Shown here: positions 30,707 through 37,972 of the stretch, piece after piece | Layout: every line of letters begins with the position of its first letter | Numbering within the stretch: position 1 is the stretch's first letter | Origin: an uncultured Eubacteriales bacterium | GTDB lineage: Bacteria > Bacillota > Clostridia > Christensenellales > Aristaeellaceae | DNA length: 45,408 bases | Direction: 5' to 3' | NCBI GenBank assembly: GCA_902799045.1 | Contig: CADBZH010000022.1 | Coordinates: 1-45,408, forward strand | The notes under the pieces: generated by a model | Databases searched by the model: none | The model's input: only the letters and a program-made list of their open reading frames with translations | What the model was told of the DNA's origin: nothing | Position numbers and translations under genes: made by a program

Positions 30707-31213
30707 TTACCGAACCAACGCGACCAGAAGCCCCACCAGCACGGCTGGGATCAACGCAAAGATGATGCCGGGAAACAGCATCCCCTTCGCGTGGAACCAC
30801 TTCTGATGGTAGGCCGCATCCATGTGCTCCGTGCCCTCCAGCCGGAACATCGGCAGGTTGGCAAACAGCACCCAGTCGAGGAAACAGGTGTCGTAGATGC
30901 CGATCCACGCCATCAGGCCGAAGGTCAGCCCGAAGCCCTGCCAGAAGGTGTTCGCCCCGGCGACCCGCGCACACACCAGCAGGATGCCCGTAAAGAGCAG
31001 CACGCCGAAGCCCTTGGTCAGCAGCACATTTTTGGATTTATAGCTCACGTCCACTCGCTCGTGGGTCTTGAAGTATTCCGCCTGGATGTCCGGCGGATAG
31101 TTGTGGATGCTCGCGGGGCTGTGTTTCCGGTCGCCACGGTAATAGGCAAAGATGACCGCCGTGAAGATGGCCGCAAAGGCCGCCATTTCGGCCAGTATGA
31201 CCCAGATATTCAT
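30707..31213 (-). CDS. Small four-helix membrane protein, paralogue B
   Basis: A 168-residue membrane protein. The ATG at 31213 is preferred over one two codons upstream because AGGAG is 8 nt before it. First helix VILAEMAAFAAIFTAVIFA; then NYPPDIQAEYFKTHERVDVS; then FWQGFGLTFGLMAWIGIYDT, FLDWVLFANLPMFRLEGTE and a last helix IIFALIPAVLVGLLVAL. The xYPPDIQxxYF, FWQxF, DxxxLDW and GTE positions line up with the two paralogues. Directly downstream of the PanE-like gene with which it overlaps or abuts, so it is probably co-translated. Confidence 0.75.
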   Translation of the reverse strand: MNIWVILAEMAAFAAIFTAVIFAYYRGDRKHSPASIHNYPPDIQAEYFKTHERVDVSYKSKNVLLTKGFGVLLFTGILLVCARVAGANTFWQGFGLTFGLMAWIGIYDTCFLDWVLFANLPMFRLEGTEHMDAAYHQKWFHAKGMLFPGIIFALIPAVLVGLLVALVR

Positions 31214-31215
31214 GC

Positions 31216-32193
31216 TCATTTCTCCTTTTTGTACGTGTTGCGGATCTGCTCCCAGGAGGGCATCTGGCGGTAGAGCCGGTCAAATGCCGGCATCGGCAGG
31301 TCGGGCTTCTGCGCCCGAAGCCGCTGAAATGCTTCATCCAGATCCTCCATCTCCGTGGGCGCGTGCCGGCAGTGCTCCGTGGTGCAGAGCGCGCCGAGGC
31401 GGGTCTTTGCCGTCAGACAGATGATGAGCTTCGTCACCGCATGGGCCAGTCCCGGCTCCAGCGACTTCTCGTCGCCCACCGGCCGCACGGGACAGCCCAG
31501 CGCCATGAGCAGATGATAGGCGTCCTTCACGGCGTCCAGCATCAGCCTTCGGTCCGCGCGGGTGGACTTTTTCAAATCGCAACCGGTCTTGTAGCAGAGA
31601 TAGACCACGGGCAGGATATACGCCGCATGGTATTTGAGCCAGGCGTCCATGTTGTCGCAATACGCCACCGACAGCCTGCTGCCGGAGAAGGCCTGCTTCA
31701 GCACCGTCTTTGCGGCGGCGGGGACCTCCGCGTCGGCCTTGCCGAGGGTCAGTCGCCCGTCTCCCACATGCACCGTGGTCAGCCTGCCGTTTTCCCGCGT
31801 CCCCGCGGTAGAGCCAAAGCCAAACAGAACGGTCTTGGGCGAGGGGCTTCCGGCGTGGATCCGCGCTTCCATATCAGGCGCGGAGAGGTTGTTGCCGGTC
31901 AGCACCACGATGGGGCTGTCGACGGCCGCCAGGTCCGGCACGATGCGCTCCATCTGGCGATACTGCATCACCGCGAACACAAGGTCATAACGCTCACTCC
32001 CGGGTGCCTCCAGCACGCGGGGACGATCCACCGTATCCTTCCGCTGAATGTAGTGGCGGATCCGCAGCCCCTCCGCCCGCAATGTCTCCGCCCACGCGCC
32101 GCGGGCAACGACCGACACATCGTTTCCACAGGCGCAGAGCGCGTGACAAAGCTGCCCGCCGATCACGCCTGCGCCATAGATCAGAATCTTCAT
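31216..32193 (-). CDS. Ketopantoate reductase-family (PanE/ApbA-like) dehydrogenase
   Basis: A 325-residue NADP-dependent reductase. The N-terminal Rossmann motif is ILIYGAGVIGGQL (GxGxxG near residue 7), followed by VVARGAWAETLRAEGLRIRH, normal for the family. The central VVLTGNNLSAPDM corresponds to the PanE QNG segment with NN in place. The C-terminal helical domain holds NMDAWLKYHAAYILPV. Proteins of this type outside pan operons reduce unknown 2-keto acids; no pantothenate genes are near. It may serve the ATC-hydrolase/membrane gene group around it. Confidence 0.8.
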   Translation of the reverse strand: MKILIYGAGVIGGQLCHALCACGNDVSVVARGAWAETLRAEGLRIRHYIQRKDTVDRPRVLEAPGSERYDLVFAVMQYRQMERIVPDLAAVDSPIVVLTGNNLSAPDMEARIHAGSPSPKTVLFGFGSTAGTRENGRLTTVHVGDGRLTLGKADAEVPAAAKTVLKQAFSGSRLSVAYCDNMDAWLKYHAAYILPVVYLCYKTGCDLKKSTRADRRLMLDAVKDAYHLLMALGCPVRPVGDEKSLEPGLAHAVTKLIICLTAKTRLGALCTTEHCRHAPTEMEDLDEAFQRLRAQKPDLPMPAFDRLYRQMPSWEQIRNTYKKEK

Positions 32194-32300
32194 GGACGAC
32201 CCCCCATCATTTCATCGTTCGATTCCAACGCGCGTCATACTGCTCCGGACGCTCATGGAGAAATCCGGGAAAGCGTTCCCCGGGCAGTGCCGCGCAGGCC

Positions 32301-32900
32301 TCAATCCTTCTTCATGTCGAACCGAAGCCGGTACTCGCAGGCCCGCGCCCCCTCGGAAACCGCGGAATTGCGATCATAGCGGATGTGCCGGAAGCCCTGG
32401 GAGTATTCCTTGTCCATGTGGCAGATGCACAGGACGGCCCTTTCATCGCCCAGCGCCCTGGCCAGCTCATGGTATGGACAGGAGAGGATGTCCACGCCGT
32501 ACATCTCCGGGGGCTCGGAGACCAGCCGGCTTCGGTAGCCCAGCTTCTCGCTGCTCATCTTCTTCATGACGCTCTCCACATGGCGCCACACGAAACGGTC
32601 CGCGCCGGGCAGGCTCGTCAGGGCGTGGATGATCCGGGCAAAGCGCCTGCCCATTGCCTCGCCATAGCCGTTCAGGAGGCCCTCGGCGTCTGCCCCTCGG
32701 GCCGTCAAAGCGCGGTACAACGCCACGGCCGGAAGCGTCATGGCGCCTTTGTGCCGCTTCAGCTCCGGCCGGGAGGAGAGAATATGGCTGTATTCCTTCC
32801 CGGCGTCTTCCCAGATCTCATCGGCGGCGTCCCTGCCCAGCGAATCCGCCAGCCTCTTTCTAAAGCCCCTGTAATACCATTGTCTGTTCAGTGGATTCAT
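32301..32900 (-). CDS. ATC hydrolase-like protein 1 (L-2-amino-thiazoline-4-carboxylate hydrolase family)
   Basis: A 199-residue protein beginning NPLNRQWYYRGFRKRLADSL; the ATG at 32900-32898 follows GAGGGG. The C-terminal half has the family pattern: VDILSCPYHELARALGDERA, LCICHMDKEY, then the hydrophilic end ACEYRLRFDMKKD. The founding member opens the thiazoline ring in bacterial L-cysteine synthesis from ATC, but most relatives are uncharacterised and are often beside methyltransferases. A second member is at 33610-34326. It is separated by 107 bp from the PanE-like gene. Confidence 0.65.
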   Translation of the reverse strand: MNPLNRQWYYRGFRKRLADSLGRDAADEIWEDAGKEYSHILSSRPELKRHKGAMTLPAVALYRALTARGADAEGLLNGYGEAMGRRFARIIHALTSLPGADRFVWRHVESVMKKMSSEKLGYRSRLVSEPPEMYGVDILSCPYHELARALGDERAVLCICHMDKEYSQGFRHIRYDRNSAVSEGARACEYRLRFDMKKD

Positions 32901-33080
32901 ACCATTGCCCCTCATTCGCGGATATGGAATTGCTCGCCGCAGTTGCGTATCCGGACAAGCCTCATTCCGGGACATTCACAGGCCGCGCAGCTCCCGCGCC
33001 ATCCGTTCGGGCCAGAACAGCGCCATATCCGCAGGTTTTTTCGATGCGCATCCTCCCGCCGGACACCGGCACAATGAAGC

Positions 33081-33572
33081 CTACAGGATCAGCGCCATGA
33101 TGCCCGCCAGCGCCGCGGCAAGCGCCGCCATGCCGAGAGTTCCCATGATCCATTTCTTCTGCTTGTCCTTCGCGGTGATGTACGGCCTCAAGTCCTCAGT
33201 GCCGGGGATGACCCAGGCACGGGTATGCCCGACCCAGTATCCGTCGATCAGTATGCGGTCGATCAGATTCATGATGGACAGGATCACAAACCCCTGCCAG
33301 AAGCCGGGCAGGAAGCCCCGCGTGCCGTTGATTGCGTAGACGCAGACGAGCACATAGGCCATATATGCCGGAATACACAGGCCCCTGAAGCGCACGCCCC
33401 GCCTCCGGATGGCTTCCCTGGTCGTCACGCCAAGCTGTATGACGCGGTCCTGAACCTTCTTATCATACAGATGCACCATCCCGATCGCGCCGTTCCGAAT
33501 GCCGACGGCGCAGATGACCACCAGCAGCGCGCCAAGCCCAAGCCCTTCCACAATAAGTTTTATCACAAGCAT
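33081..33572 (-). CDS. Small four-helix membrane protein, paralogue C
   Basis: A 163-residue membrane protein with helix 1 IKLIVEGLGLGALLVVICAV. Matching marks to paralogues A and B are HLYDKKVQDRVIQLG, FWQGFVILSIMNLIDRILID, GHTRAWVIPGTEDLRPYI and a last helix LGMAALAAALAGIMALIL. It lies between the two ATC-hydrolase-like genes, 37 bp after the second. RBS AAGGTG. Confidence 0.75.
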   Translation of the reverse strand: MLVIKLIVEGLGLGALLVVICAVGIRNGAIGMVHLYDKKVQDRVIQLGVTTREAIRRRGVRFRGLCIPAYMAYVLVCVYAINGTRGFLPGFWQGFVILSIMNLIDRILIDGYWVGHTRAWVIPGTEDLRPYITAKDKQKKWIMGTLGMAALAAALAGIMALIL

Positions 33573-33609
33573 TCACCGTTCACCTTCGTGGTTTCGTTGT
33601 GTTATGCGA

Positions 33610-34326
33610 TCACTTATAAGGATTGTCCTGTGAAAACACCGGCGGCCAGTACGGAAGCGGTTTTGCGCTGAGATTGAGCTTGAAATCGCAATAGTCTCCG
33701 TCCTCAAAGCAGGTGTGCTCCCGGTAGAGCGGCGCGCCGAGCAGGCCGAAATTCACATAGTCCAGGTTGCAGAGATACGGCATATACGCCTCGTAGCCAT
33801 ACTTCCTTGCGAAGTTTGCCAGCGGACAGACCAGATTGTGGTAGCTGAAATCGTAGCCCGCCTCGGGCGGGTTCTGCGTCTGCGTTTCAAAGCTGCCGGG
33901 ATTGGCCGCCGCGTTCTTCGCGTTCTGTGCGTCCTTTTTCTTAAGCATCTTGTTCAGCAGCTTCGGGCTCCTGTAAACCTTTCCCATCAGGGTGCGTACG
34001 GGGCCGGGCATTTTCAGCGTGTTGCGCTCGTAAGCGCAGACCATGATGTGCCCGATTTGCTCCATCGTCACGCCATACCGTTTCAAGACCTCGCCCATGG
34101 CCACAAAGTAATAGGCGCCGGTCAGGTTCCTCGTCCCGCTCACCTTGTCGCCGCCCACATAGGGGAAGCGTTCAAGAAGGTGCTTCTCATAATAATCCCA
34201 GATTTCATCAAGAATCTCGGCGTACTTCTTTCCGCTGGCCCTTTCAAGTTCCGGCGCGACGAGGGACAGAAACCTGTCCATTCCCCTTCTGAACTTGTCT
34301 TTGTTCGCTGCGTAATACTCATGCAT
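33610..34326 (-). CDS. ATC hydrolase-like protein 2
   Basis: A 238-residue protein of the same family as 32301-32900 and a better match to it: FSYHNLVCPLANFARKYGYE, YMPYLCNLDYVNFG, then YREHTCFEDGDYCDFKLN near the C-terminus. The CxxD and CDF positions are family marks. RBS GAGGAG 9 nt before ATG. It is followed on the same strand by membrane paralogue C and preceded by the methyltransferase with 30 bp between, which suggests one operon. Confidence 0.72.
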   Translation of the reverse strand: MHEYYAANKDKFRRGMDRFLSLVAPELERASGKKYAEILDEIWDYYEKHLLERFPYVGGDKVSGTRNLTGAYYFVAMGEVLKRYGVTMEQIGHIMVCAYERNTLKMPGPVRTLMGKVYRSPKLLNKMLKKKDAQNAKNAAANPGSFETQTQNPPEAGYDFSYHNLVCPLANFARKYGYEAYMPYLCNLDYVNFGLLGAPLYREHTCFEDGDYCDFKLNLSAKPLPYWPPVFSQDNPYK

Positions 34327-34356
34327 GGCTGAAAGCTCCTCAGCAAATCATCGTCC

Positions 34357-34980
34357 TCATTTTCTCGCCAGCACCGTGATCCACGGCTTTGACGGATGAT
34401 GGTCACTTACGACCTCCGAGAATCCGGCGGCTTTCAGCGCCGCTTCTATCGCTTCGGCGGTGTGGTTCTTCATGCCGTCGATGATCTTCTCATATTTCAG
34501 GCTGGTGGCGTCCGTGCCGTCCGATTCGTTGCAGATCATGAAATACCCGCCCGGCTTGAGCACCTTCGCCACCTGCGCAAAGCACTTCTCAAGACCCGGC
34601 CAGAAATAGACGGTTTCAAAGGCCGTGGCGAGATCGAAGGCTCCGGCGGGCAGCTTCAGATTGGATACGTCGCCCTGCTGAACCGTGCAGCGTCCGGCGG
34701 CAATCATATCCCGGTTGTAGTCCCTCGCCTTTTCTACGGATAGATCGGAATAATCGATGGCGGTCACATGCGCCTGCGGGTACTTTTTCAGCAGCTCGCC
34801 GGCGTTGCGTCCGCCGCCGCAGCCGAGGTCGACAGCTTTTGTCGGCGTGATGGCGGGCAGATGCGTAAATCCCCAATCCGCCATCTTCGCGTGTCCGGAG
34901 TTCATGCCGCTGAGCATCATCTTCCCAAGAAAGCCCTCGGGCTTGCGCGTCTGGCTCACAAAATCCTTGAACAGTCCCAT
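34357..34980 (-). CDS. SAM-dependent class I methyltransferase
   Basis: A 207-residue cytoplasmic methyltransferase. Motif I is AVDLGCGGGRNAGELL near residue 50. The acidic strand-2 end is VTAIDYSDLSVEKA, motif III region VQQGDVSNLKLPAGAFDLAT, then GYFMICNESDGTD. It looks like UbiE/COQ5-type small-molecule methyltransferases. The ATG at 34980-34978 follows AGGAGG. First gene of the minus-strand run that leads through two ATC-hydrolase-like genes; its substrate could be the thiazoline- or thiol-type compound of that group, which is inference. Confidence 0.88.
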   Translation of the reverse strand: MGLFKDFVSQTRKPEGFLGKMMLSGMNSGHAKMADWGFTHLPAITPTKAVDLGCGGGRNAGELLKKYPQAHVTAIDYSDLSVEKARDYNRDMIAAGRCTVQQGDVSNLKLPAGAFDLATAFETVYFWPGLEKCFAQVAKVLKPGGYFMICNESDGTDATSLKYEKIIDGMKNHTAEAIEAALKAAGFSEVVSDHHPSKPWITVLARK

Positions 34981-35138
34981 GGTCTCAAACCTCCTCAAAT
35001 ATTCTTGCTTCGTTCCCGGCCTTCGCCCGCGTCCGTTTCATGCCGCACGGGGCGGAAGTCGCACAGCCTTCCATCCTGGCAGAGTGTTTGGCGCTGATAA
35101 GATCCGTACAGGGTATCGCTCCCGCTGTGTATCTGCTC

Positions 35139-35445
35139 TCACGCCCGCCTCATAAACGGTTCGACCTGCTCCACACAGGCCTTTGTCTCCGCCGCCATGC
35201 AGCCACAGGGCTGGTATCCCGGTCGAATCACAAGCTCCGCGTTCGGCATGTAAACGGGGAAACTCCTCCTGTGCGGAATGATAGCCGCCCGCCTGGCCGT
35301 GTCCGCCCTGATCCGGCGCGATGATATGGCACTCGCTTCTAAAATGCGACTGCATCAAGCTGTACAGATCCATTCCTGAGACTTTCATCGGAGCCAGGAG
35401 AATAACCGTCGGGTATTCCCTGCCGCCGAACTCATCGATGAACAT
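35139..35445 (-). pseudogene. Broken alpha/beta hydrolase
   Basis: The 5' part (RBS GGAGG) reads MFIDEFGGREYPTVILLAPM, then the oxyanion/strand-loop text CHIIAPDQGGHGQAGGYHS, then leaves the family. In another frame the 3' part reads FPVYMPNAELVIRPGYQPCG, then CMAAETKACVEQVEPF and a stop at 35141-35139, like the end of small alpha/beta hydrolases. About 130 middle codons, including the nucleophile, are missing. It shares promoter and leader element with the intact hydrolase at 15550-16320. Confidence 0.65.
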
Positions 35446-35485
35446 TCCAGTCCTCCAGTTAGCATGCCCTAATCCCGGTTCATGA

Positions 35486-35550
35486 TATCGCCCATCACAC
35501 AGCCGTCCATCCCTGGCCTCACTGTATGATGGGCGATTAGTTATCGCTTA
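35486..35550 (-). repeat. Palindromic leader element, copy 2
   Basis: On the minus strand ATCGCCCATCATACAG and CTGTGTGATGGGCGAT form a 16-bp stem with one mismatch around a 19-nt loop. The stem begins about 10 nt after the -10 box of the promoter at 35553-35581. See copy 1 at 16437-16495. Confidence 0.7.
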
Positions 35551-35552
35551 CT

Positions 35553-35581
35553 ATTATAGCGCACTTAAGCCTGCATTGCAA
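35553..35581 (-). promoter_or_regulatory. Minus-strand promoter (TTGCAA-17-TATAAT) of the broken hydrolase
   Basis: TTGCAA (35581-35576) and TATAAT (35558-35553) are 17 bp apart. Confidence 0.55.
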
Positions 35582-35640
35582 GCCTGTTCCGTTGATTTCA
35601 TTCAGAGTGTCTTTGCTGCTCGCTGCCGGCAAAGGCAATC

Positions 35641-35669
35641 TTTACAAGAATGTAAAATTATGATATAAT
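35641..35669 (+). promoter_or_regulatory. Promoter of the formate dehydrogenase/Moco operon (TTTACA-17-TATAAT)
   Basis: TTTACA (35641-35646) and TATAAT (35664-35669) are 17 bp apart, giving a leader of about 23 nt before the first ATG. No Moco riboswitch is possible in so short a leader. Confidence 0.8.
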
Positions 35670-35698
35670 TGCGCTGTTCAAATGTATTGGAGGGGCGT

Positions 35699-36214
35699 AT
35701 GCATGTATTCTTGACCGGCGAGCGGGGCATTGGCAAGAGCCGGGCGGCGGCGTCCGCCGCGGCGCTGCTGGGGCGGCTGTGCCTGGGCTTTCGCACCGCG
35801 TTTTTGGCGGAAGACCATCGCGCGTCCGCCCTGTACCTGTTCCCCGCGAACGCGGACTGCCAATCGGAGGAGGCGCGTGTGGCGGCCGTCTGGTCGGATG
35901 GCCGGCTGACAGCGTCGGCGGGCGCCTTTGACGTCTACGGCGCCGCCCTGCTGCGGGAGGCCCGCGGGCATCCGGAGGCGCTGATCCTGATGGATGAGTG
36001 CGGCCACGTAGAGCGGAACGCGCTCGCCTTCCAGCGGGAGATCCTGGCCTGCCTGGACGGCGAAACGCCGGTGCTGGGCGTGCTGCGCAAGGGCCAGCCC
36101 TGGCACGCCATGATCCGGGAGCATCCCAACGTGCGGGTGCTGGAGGTCACCGCGCGGAACCGGGACCGGCTGCCGCGGCAGATCGCCGAACTGATCGGAG
36201 GGAGACGGCCATGA
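35699..36214 (+). CDS. P-loop NTPase of the THEP1/NTPase_1 family
   Basis: A 171-residue NTPase. Walker A is LTGERGIGKS (residues 5-14), and Walker B is ALILMDECGHVE near 95. A family arginine/lysine region follows (LGVLRKGQPWHAMI). Family members hydrolyse nucleoside triphosphates with an unknown biological partner. It is the first gene of the operon: ATG at 35699 with GGAGGGG upstream, stop overlapping the fdhD start as ATGA. By position it could assist cofactor assembly, as MobB (also a small P-loop protein) does elsewhere; that is inference. Confidence 0.82.
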   Translation: MHVFLTGERGIGKSRAAASAAALLGRLCLGFRTAFLAEDHRASALYLFPANADCQSEEARVAAVWSDGRLTASAGAFDVYGAALLREARGHPEALILMDECGHVERNALAFQREILACLDGETPVLGVLRKGQPWHAMIREHPNVRVLEVTARNRDRLPRQIAELIGGRRP

Positions 36215-36852
36215 GCGGGATCATGCGGGAAGCGCTGCTTTCCTGGGCCATGAACGGCGCGCCGCAACCGCCGATCCTGTGCTCCTCTGGCGAGGAGGAG
36301 GCGCTGCTGCTGGGCCACATGGTGGCTTCCGGCCTGGTGGACGGCGCGGACAAGGTGCGATCCGTCCGGCGCGACGACGGCAGGTGGCAGGTGCGGGCCG
36401 AGCTGTGTGAACAGGCGTCCCTGCCCGCCCTGCTGCGGCTGGAGGCCATGAAGCCCCTGGACGACGGCTTTGTCGCGCCGTCCGCGGCGATCGCCCGCCT
36501 GTGCGGGCAGGTGATGGCGACGGAGCGCGGCGCGGGGCTTCACACCGTTCTGCTGAGCGATGGAAAACGAACGGCGCTCGGCCGGGACATCGGCCGCCAC
36601 AACGCGCTGGAAAAGGCCGTGGGCATCGCCCTGCGAGAATCGCTCGACCTGAAACGCGCCATCCTGGCCGCCTCCAGCCGGCTGTCCCTGGAAATGCTGG
36701 CCAAAGCGGCTTTTGCCGGGATTCCCGTCCTGGTCACTCAAAAACAGGTGGGCAGCCTGTGCGTCCAGCACGCGCAGCGCTTGAACATCGCCGTGTGCCG
36801 CCTGGAGGCGGCGCTGCGCCCGCTCAGCTGCCCGGAGCGCGTGAGGGACTGA
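36211..36852 (+). CDS. fdhD: Short FdhD-like sulfurtransferase for formate dehydrogenase
   Basis: FdhD moves sulfur from the cysteine desulfurase to the Mo cofactor of formate dehydrogenase. The core is clear: GLHTVLLSDGKRTALGRDIG, RHNALEKAVG, ASSRLSLEMLAKAAFAGIPV and LVTQKQVGSLCVQHAQRLNI. At 213 residues it is about 60 shorter than E. coli FdhD (277). The N-terminal strand part is cut down, and the flexible-loop CxxC motif is absent; the few cysteines present are isolated. The ATG at 36211 overlaps the NTPase stop. Either the sulfur-relay Cys is dispensable here or this is a binding-only relative. Confidence 0.82.
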   Translation: MSGIMREALLSWAMNGAPQPPILCSSGEEEALLLGHMVASGLVDGADKVRSVRRDDGRWQVRAELCEQASLPALLRLEAMKPLDDGFVAPSAAIARLCGQVMATERGAGLHTVLLSDGKRTALGRDIGRHNALEKAVGIALRESLDLKRAILAASSRLSLEMLAKAAFAGIPVLVTQKQVGSLCVQHAQRLNIAVCRLEAALRPLSCPERVRD

Positions 36853-36892
36853 ATCAACGGCGTCAAGCCGCCGGTCCAAGGGGATATACAGT

Positions 36893-37429
36893 ATGCGGAG
36901 GATCAAAAGCAGGGATCTGGCCGTGATGGCCCTCGTCCTGGCGCTGGGCCTGTTTTCCAAGCGGATCGTTTCGCCCGTGACCAACCTGCTCACCGATTTC
37001 TTCCGCATCCCCGGCGGAAGCACGGCAGTGGGGTTCTCGCTGGCGTTTCTGCTGATCGGCAGGGAGACGATCTCTGTGCCCTTCGCGGGGACGCTGATGG
37101 GCCTGGCCCAGGCGGGCCTGGCGCTGGCGCTGGGCATGTCAGGCTACCATGGCGCGCTGGCGCTGATCACCTACACCCTGCCCGGCCTGGTGCTGGATCT
37201 GGCGTCCCGCCTGCCCCTGGAAGGCCTGGCGGGCCGCGTCCTGGCGTGCGCGCTGGCCTGCCTGTCCAGCGCGGCGCTGAGCAATGAACTCGTCTTTCAC
37301 CTGCGCGGCCTGTCGCTTGTGCTGTGGCTGATGCTGGCGGTGCTGTCGGGGGTGGCCGGGGGATGGCTGGCCCATCTGGTGCTGAAAAGGCTTGAAAGAA
37401 CAAAAAGGCAGGAGAAACAGAAGCCATGA
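36893..37429 (+). CDS. ECF-transporter S-component-like membrane protein
   Basis: A 178-residue protein with about five to six hydrophobic segments (DLAVMALVLALGLFSKRI, AVGFSLAFLLIGRETISVPF, MGLAQAGLALALGMSGYHGA, VLWLMLAVLSGVAGGWLAHL). The early conserved-like VSPVTNLLTDFFRIPGGSTA resembles the ligand loop of ECF S components. Such proteins bind vitamins, metals or precursors and share an energising module coded elsewhere. Located inside a Moco/FDH operon, so the ligand may be related to molybdenum, tungsten or pterin; not shown by the sequence. Stop overlaps the next start by ATGA. Confidence 0.65.
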   Translation: MRRIKSRDLAVMALVLALGLFSKRIVSPVTNLLTDFFRIPGGSTAVGFSLAFLLIGRETISVPFAGTLMGLAQAGLALALGMSGYHGALALITYTLPGLVLDLASRLPLEGLAGRVLACALACLSSAALSNELVFHLRGLSLVLWLMLAVLSGVAGGWLAHLVLKRLERTKRQEKQKP

Positions 37430-37923
37430 AGAAGAAAACACTTTGGATCGCCGCCGTGGCGCTGCTCGTGATCGCCGTCCTGGCCGTCGGCCTGATCGTG
37501 CGCAACGGCCAGACGGCCCGCGAGGCCGCCGGCGCCGTCACGCTGAAGACCGGCGGGCAGGCCCTGCAGATCCCCCTCGGGGAGCTGGACCAAACGGCCT
37601 TCAGCGGCGAGACGGTGAACGGCAAGGGCGAGCGCTTCACCCACGATTACCGGGGCGTCCCGCTGAAAGCCCTGCTGGAGGACCGACAGGTTGACCTGAG
37701 CGCGGTGTCCACCGTGACGGTGACGGCGGCGGACCAGTTCTCCGCCGAGTACACCATCGACGAAATCAACGAAAAAGGCAAGGTCTGGCTGGCCGTGCAG
37801 GTGGACGGCCAGGGCGTCGAGGGCATCGACCCGGGAACGCCCGGCGCGCAGATGGTGGTCTTCGGCGATCCCAACAGCAAGCGCAACGTGCGCTGCCTGA
37901 CCGAGATCGAAACGAAGCCCTGA
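37426..37923 (+). CDS. Membrane-anchored SUOX-fold (oxidored_molyb-like) small protein
   Basis: A 165-residue protein with one N-terminal membrane anchor (LWIAAVALLVIAVLAVGLIV) and an outward domain of about 130 residues. The domain has ALQIPLGELDQTAFSGETVN, FTHDYRGVPLKALLE, VTVTAADQFSAEYTIDEI and a C-terminal NVRCLTEIE. The YRGVPLxxLLE and ADxFSAxYT pattern is that of the sulfite-oxidase-type molybdopterin-binding fold. No Cys at the Mo-ligand position is evident, so it may bind a cofactor-like ligand or be only a fold relative. Overlap with the S-component gene suggests they act together, e.g. as binding partner of the transporter. Confidence 0.6.
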   Translation: MKKKTLWIAAVALLVIAVLAVGLIVRNGQTAREAAGAVTLKTGGQALQIPLGELDQTAFSGETVNGKGERFTHDYRGVPLKALLEDRQVDLSAVSTVTVTAADQFSAEYTIDEINEKGKVWLAVQVDGQGVEGIDPGTPGAQMVVFGDPNSKRNVRCLTEIETKP

Positions 37924-37972
37924 CACAGACGCCTCCCAAAGAAGACCGAATCCAACGAAAGCAGGTGTCGCC

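Noticed and set aside
32207-32290. Possible coding remnant upstream of the PanE-like gene (reading ALPGERFPGFLHERPEQY)
   Set aside because: It has codon-like text and a stop near the next start, but no family could be recognised and it may be chance in GC-rich DNA.
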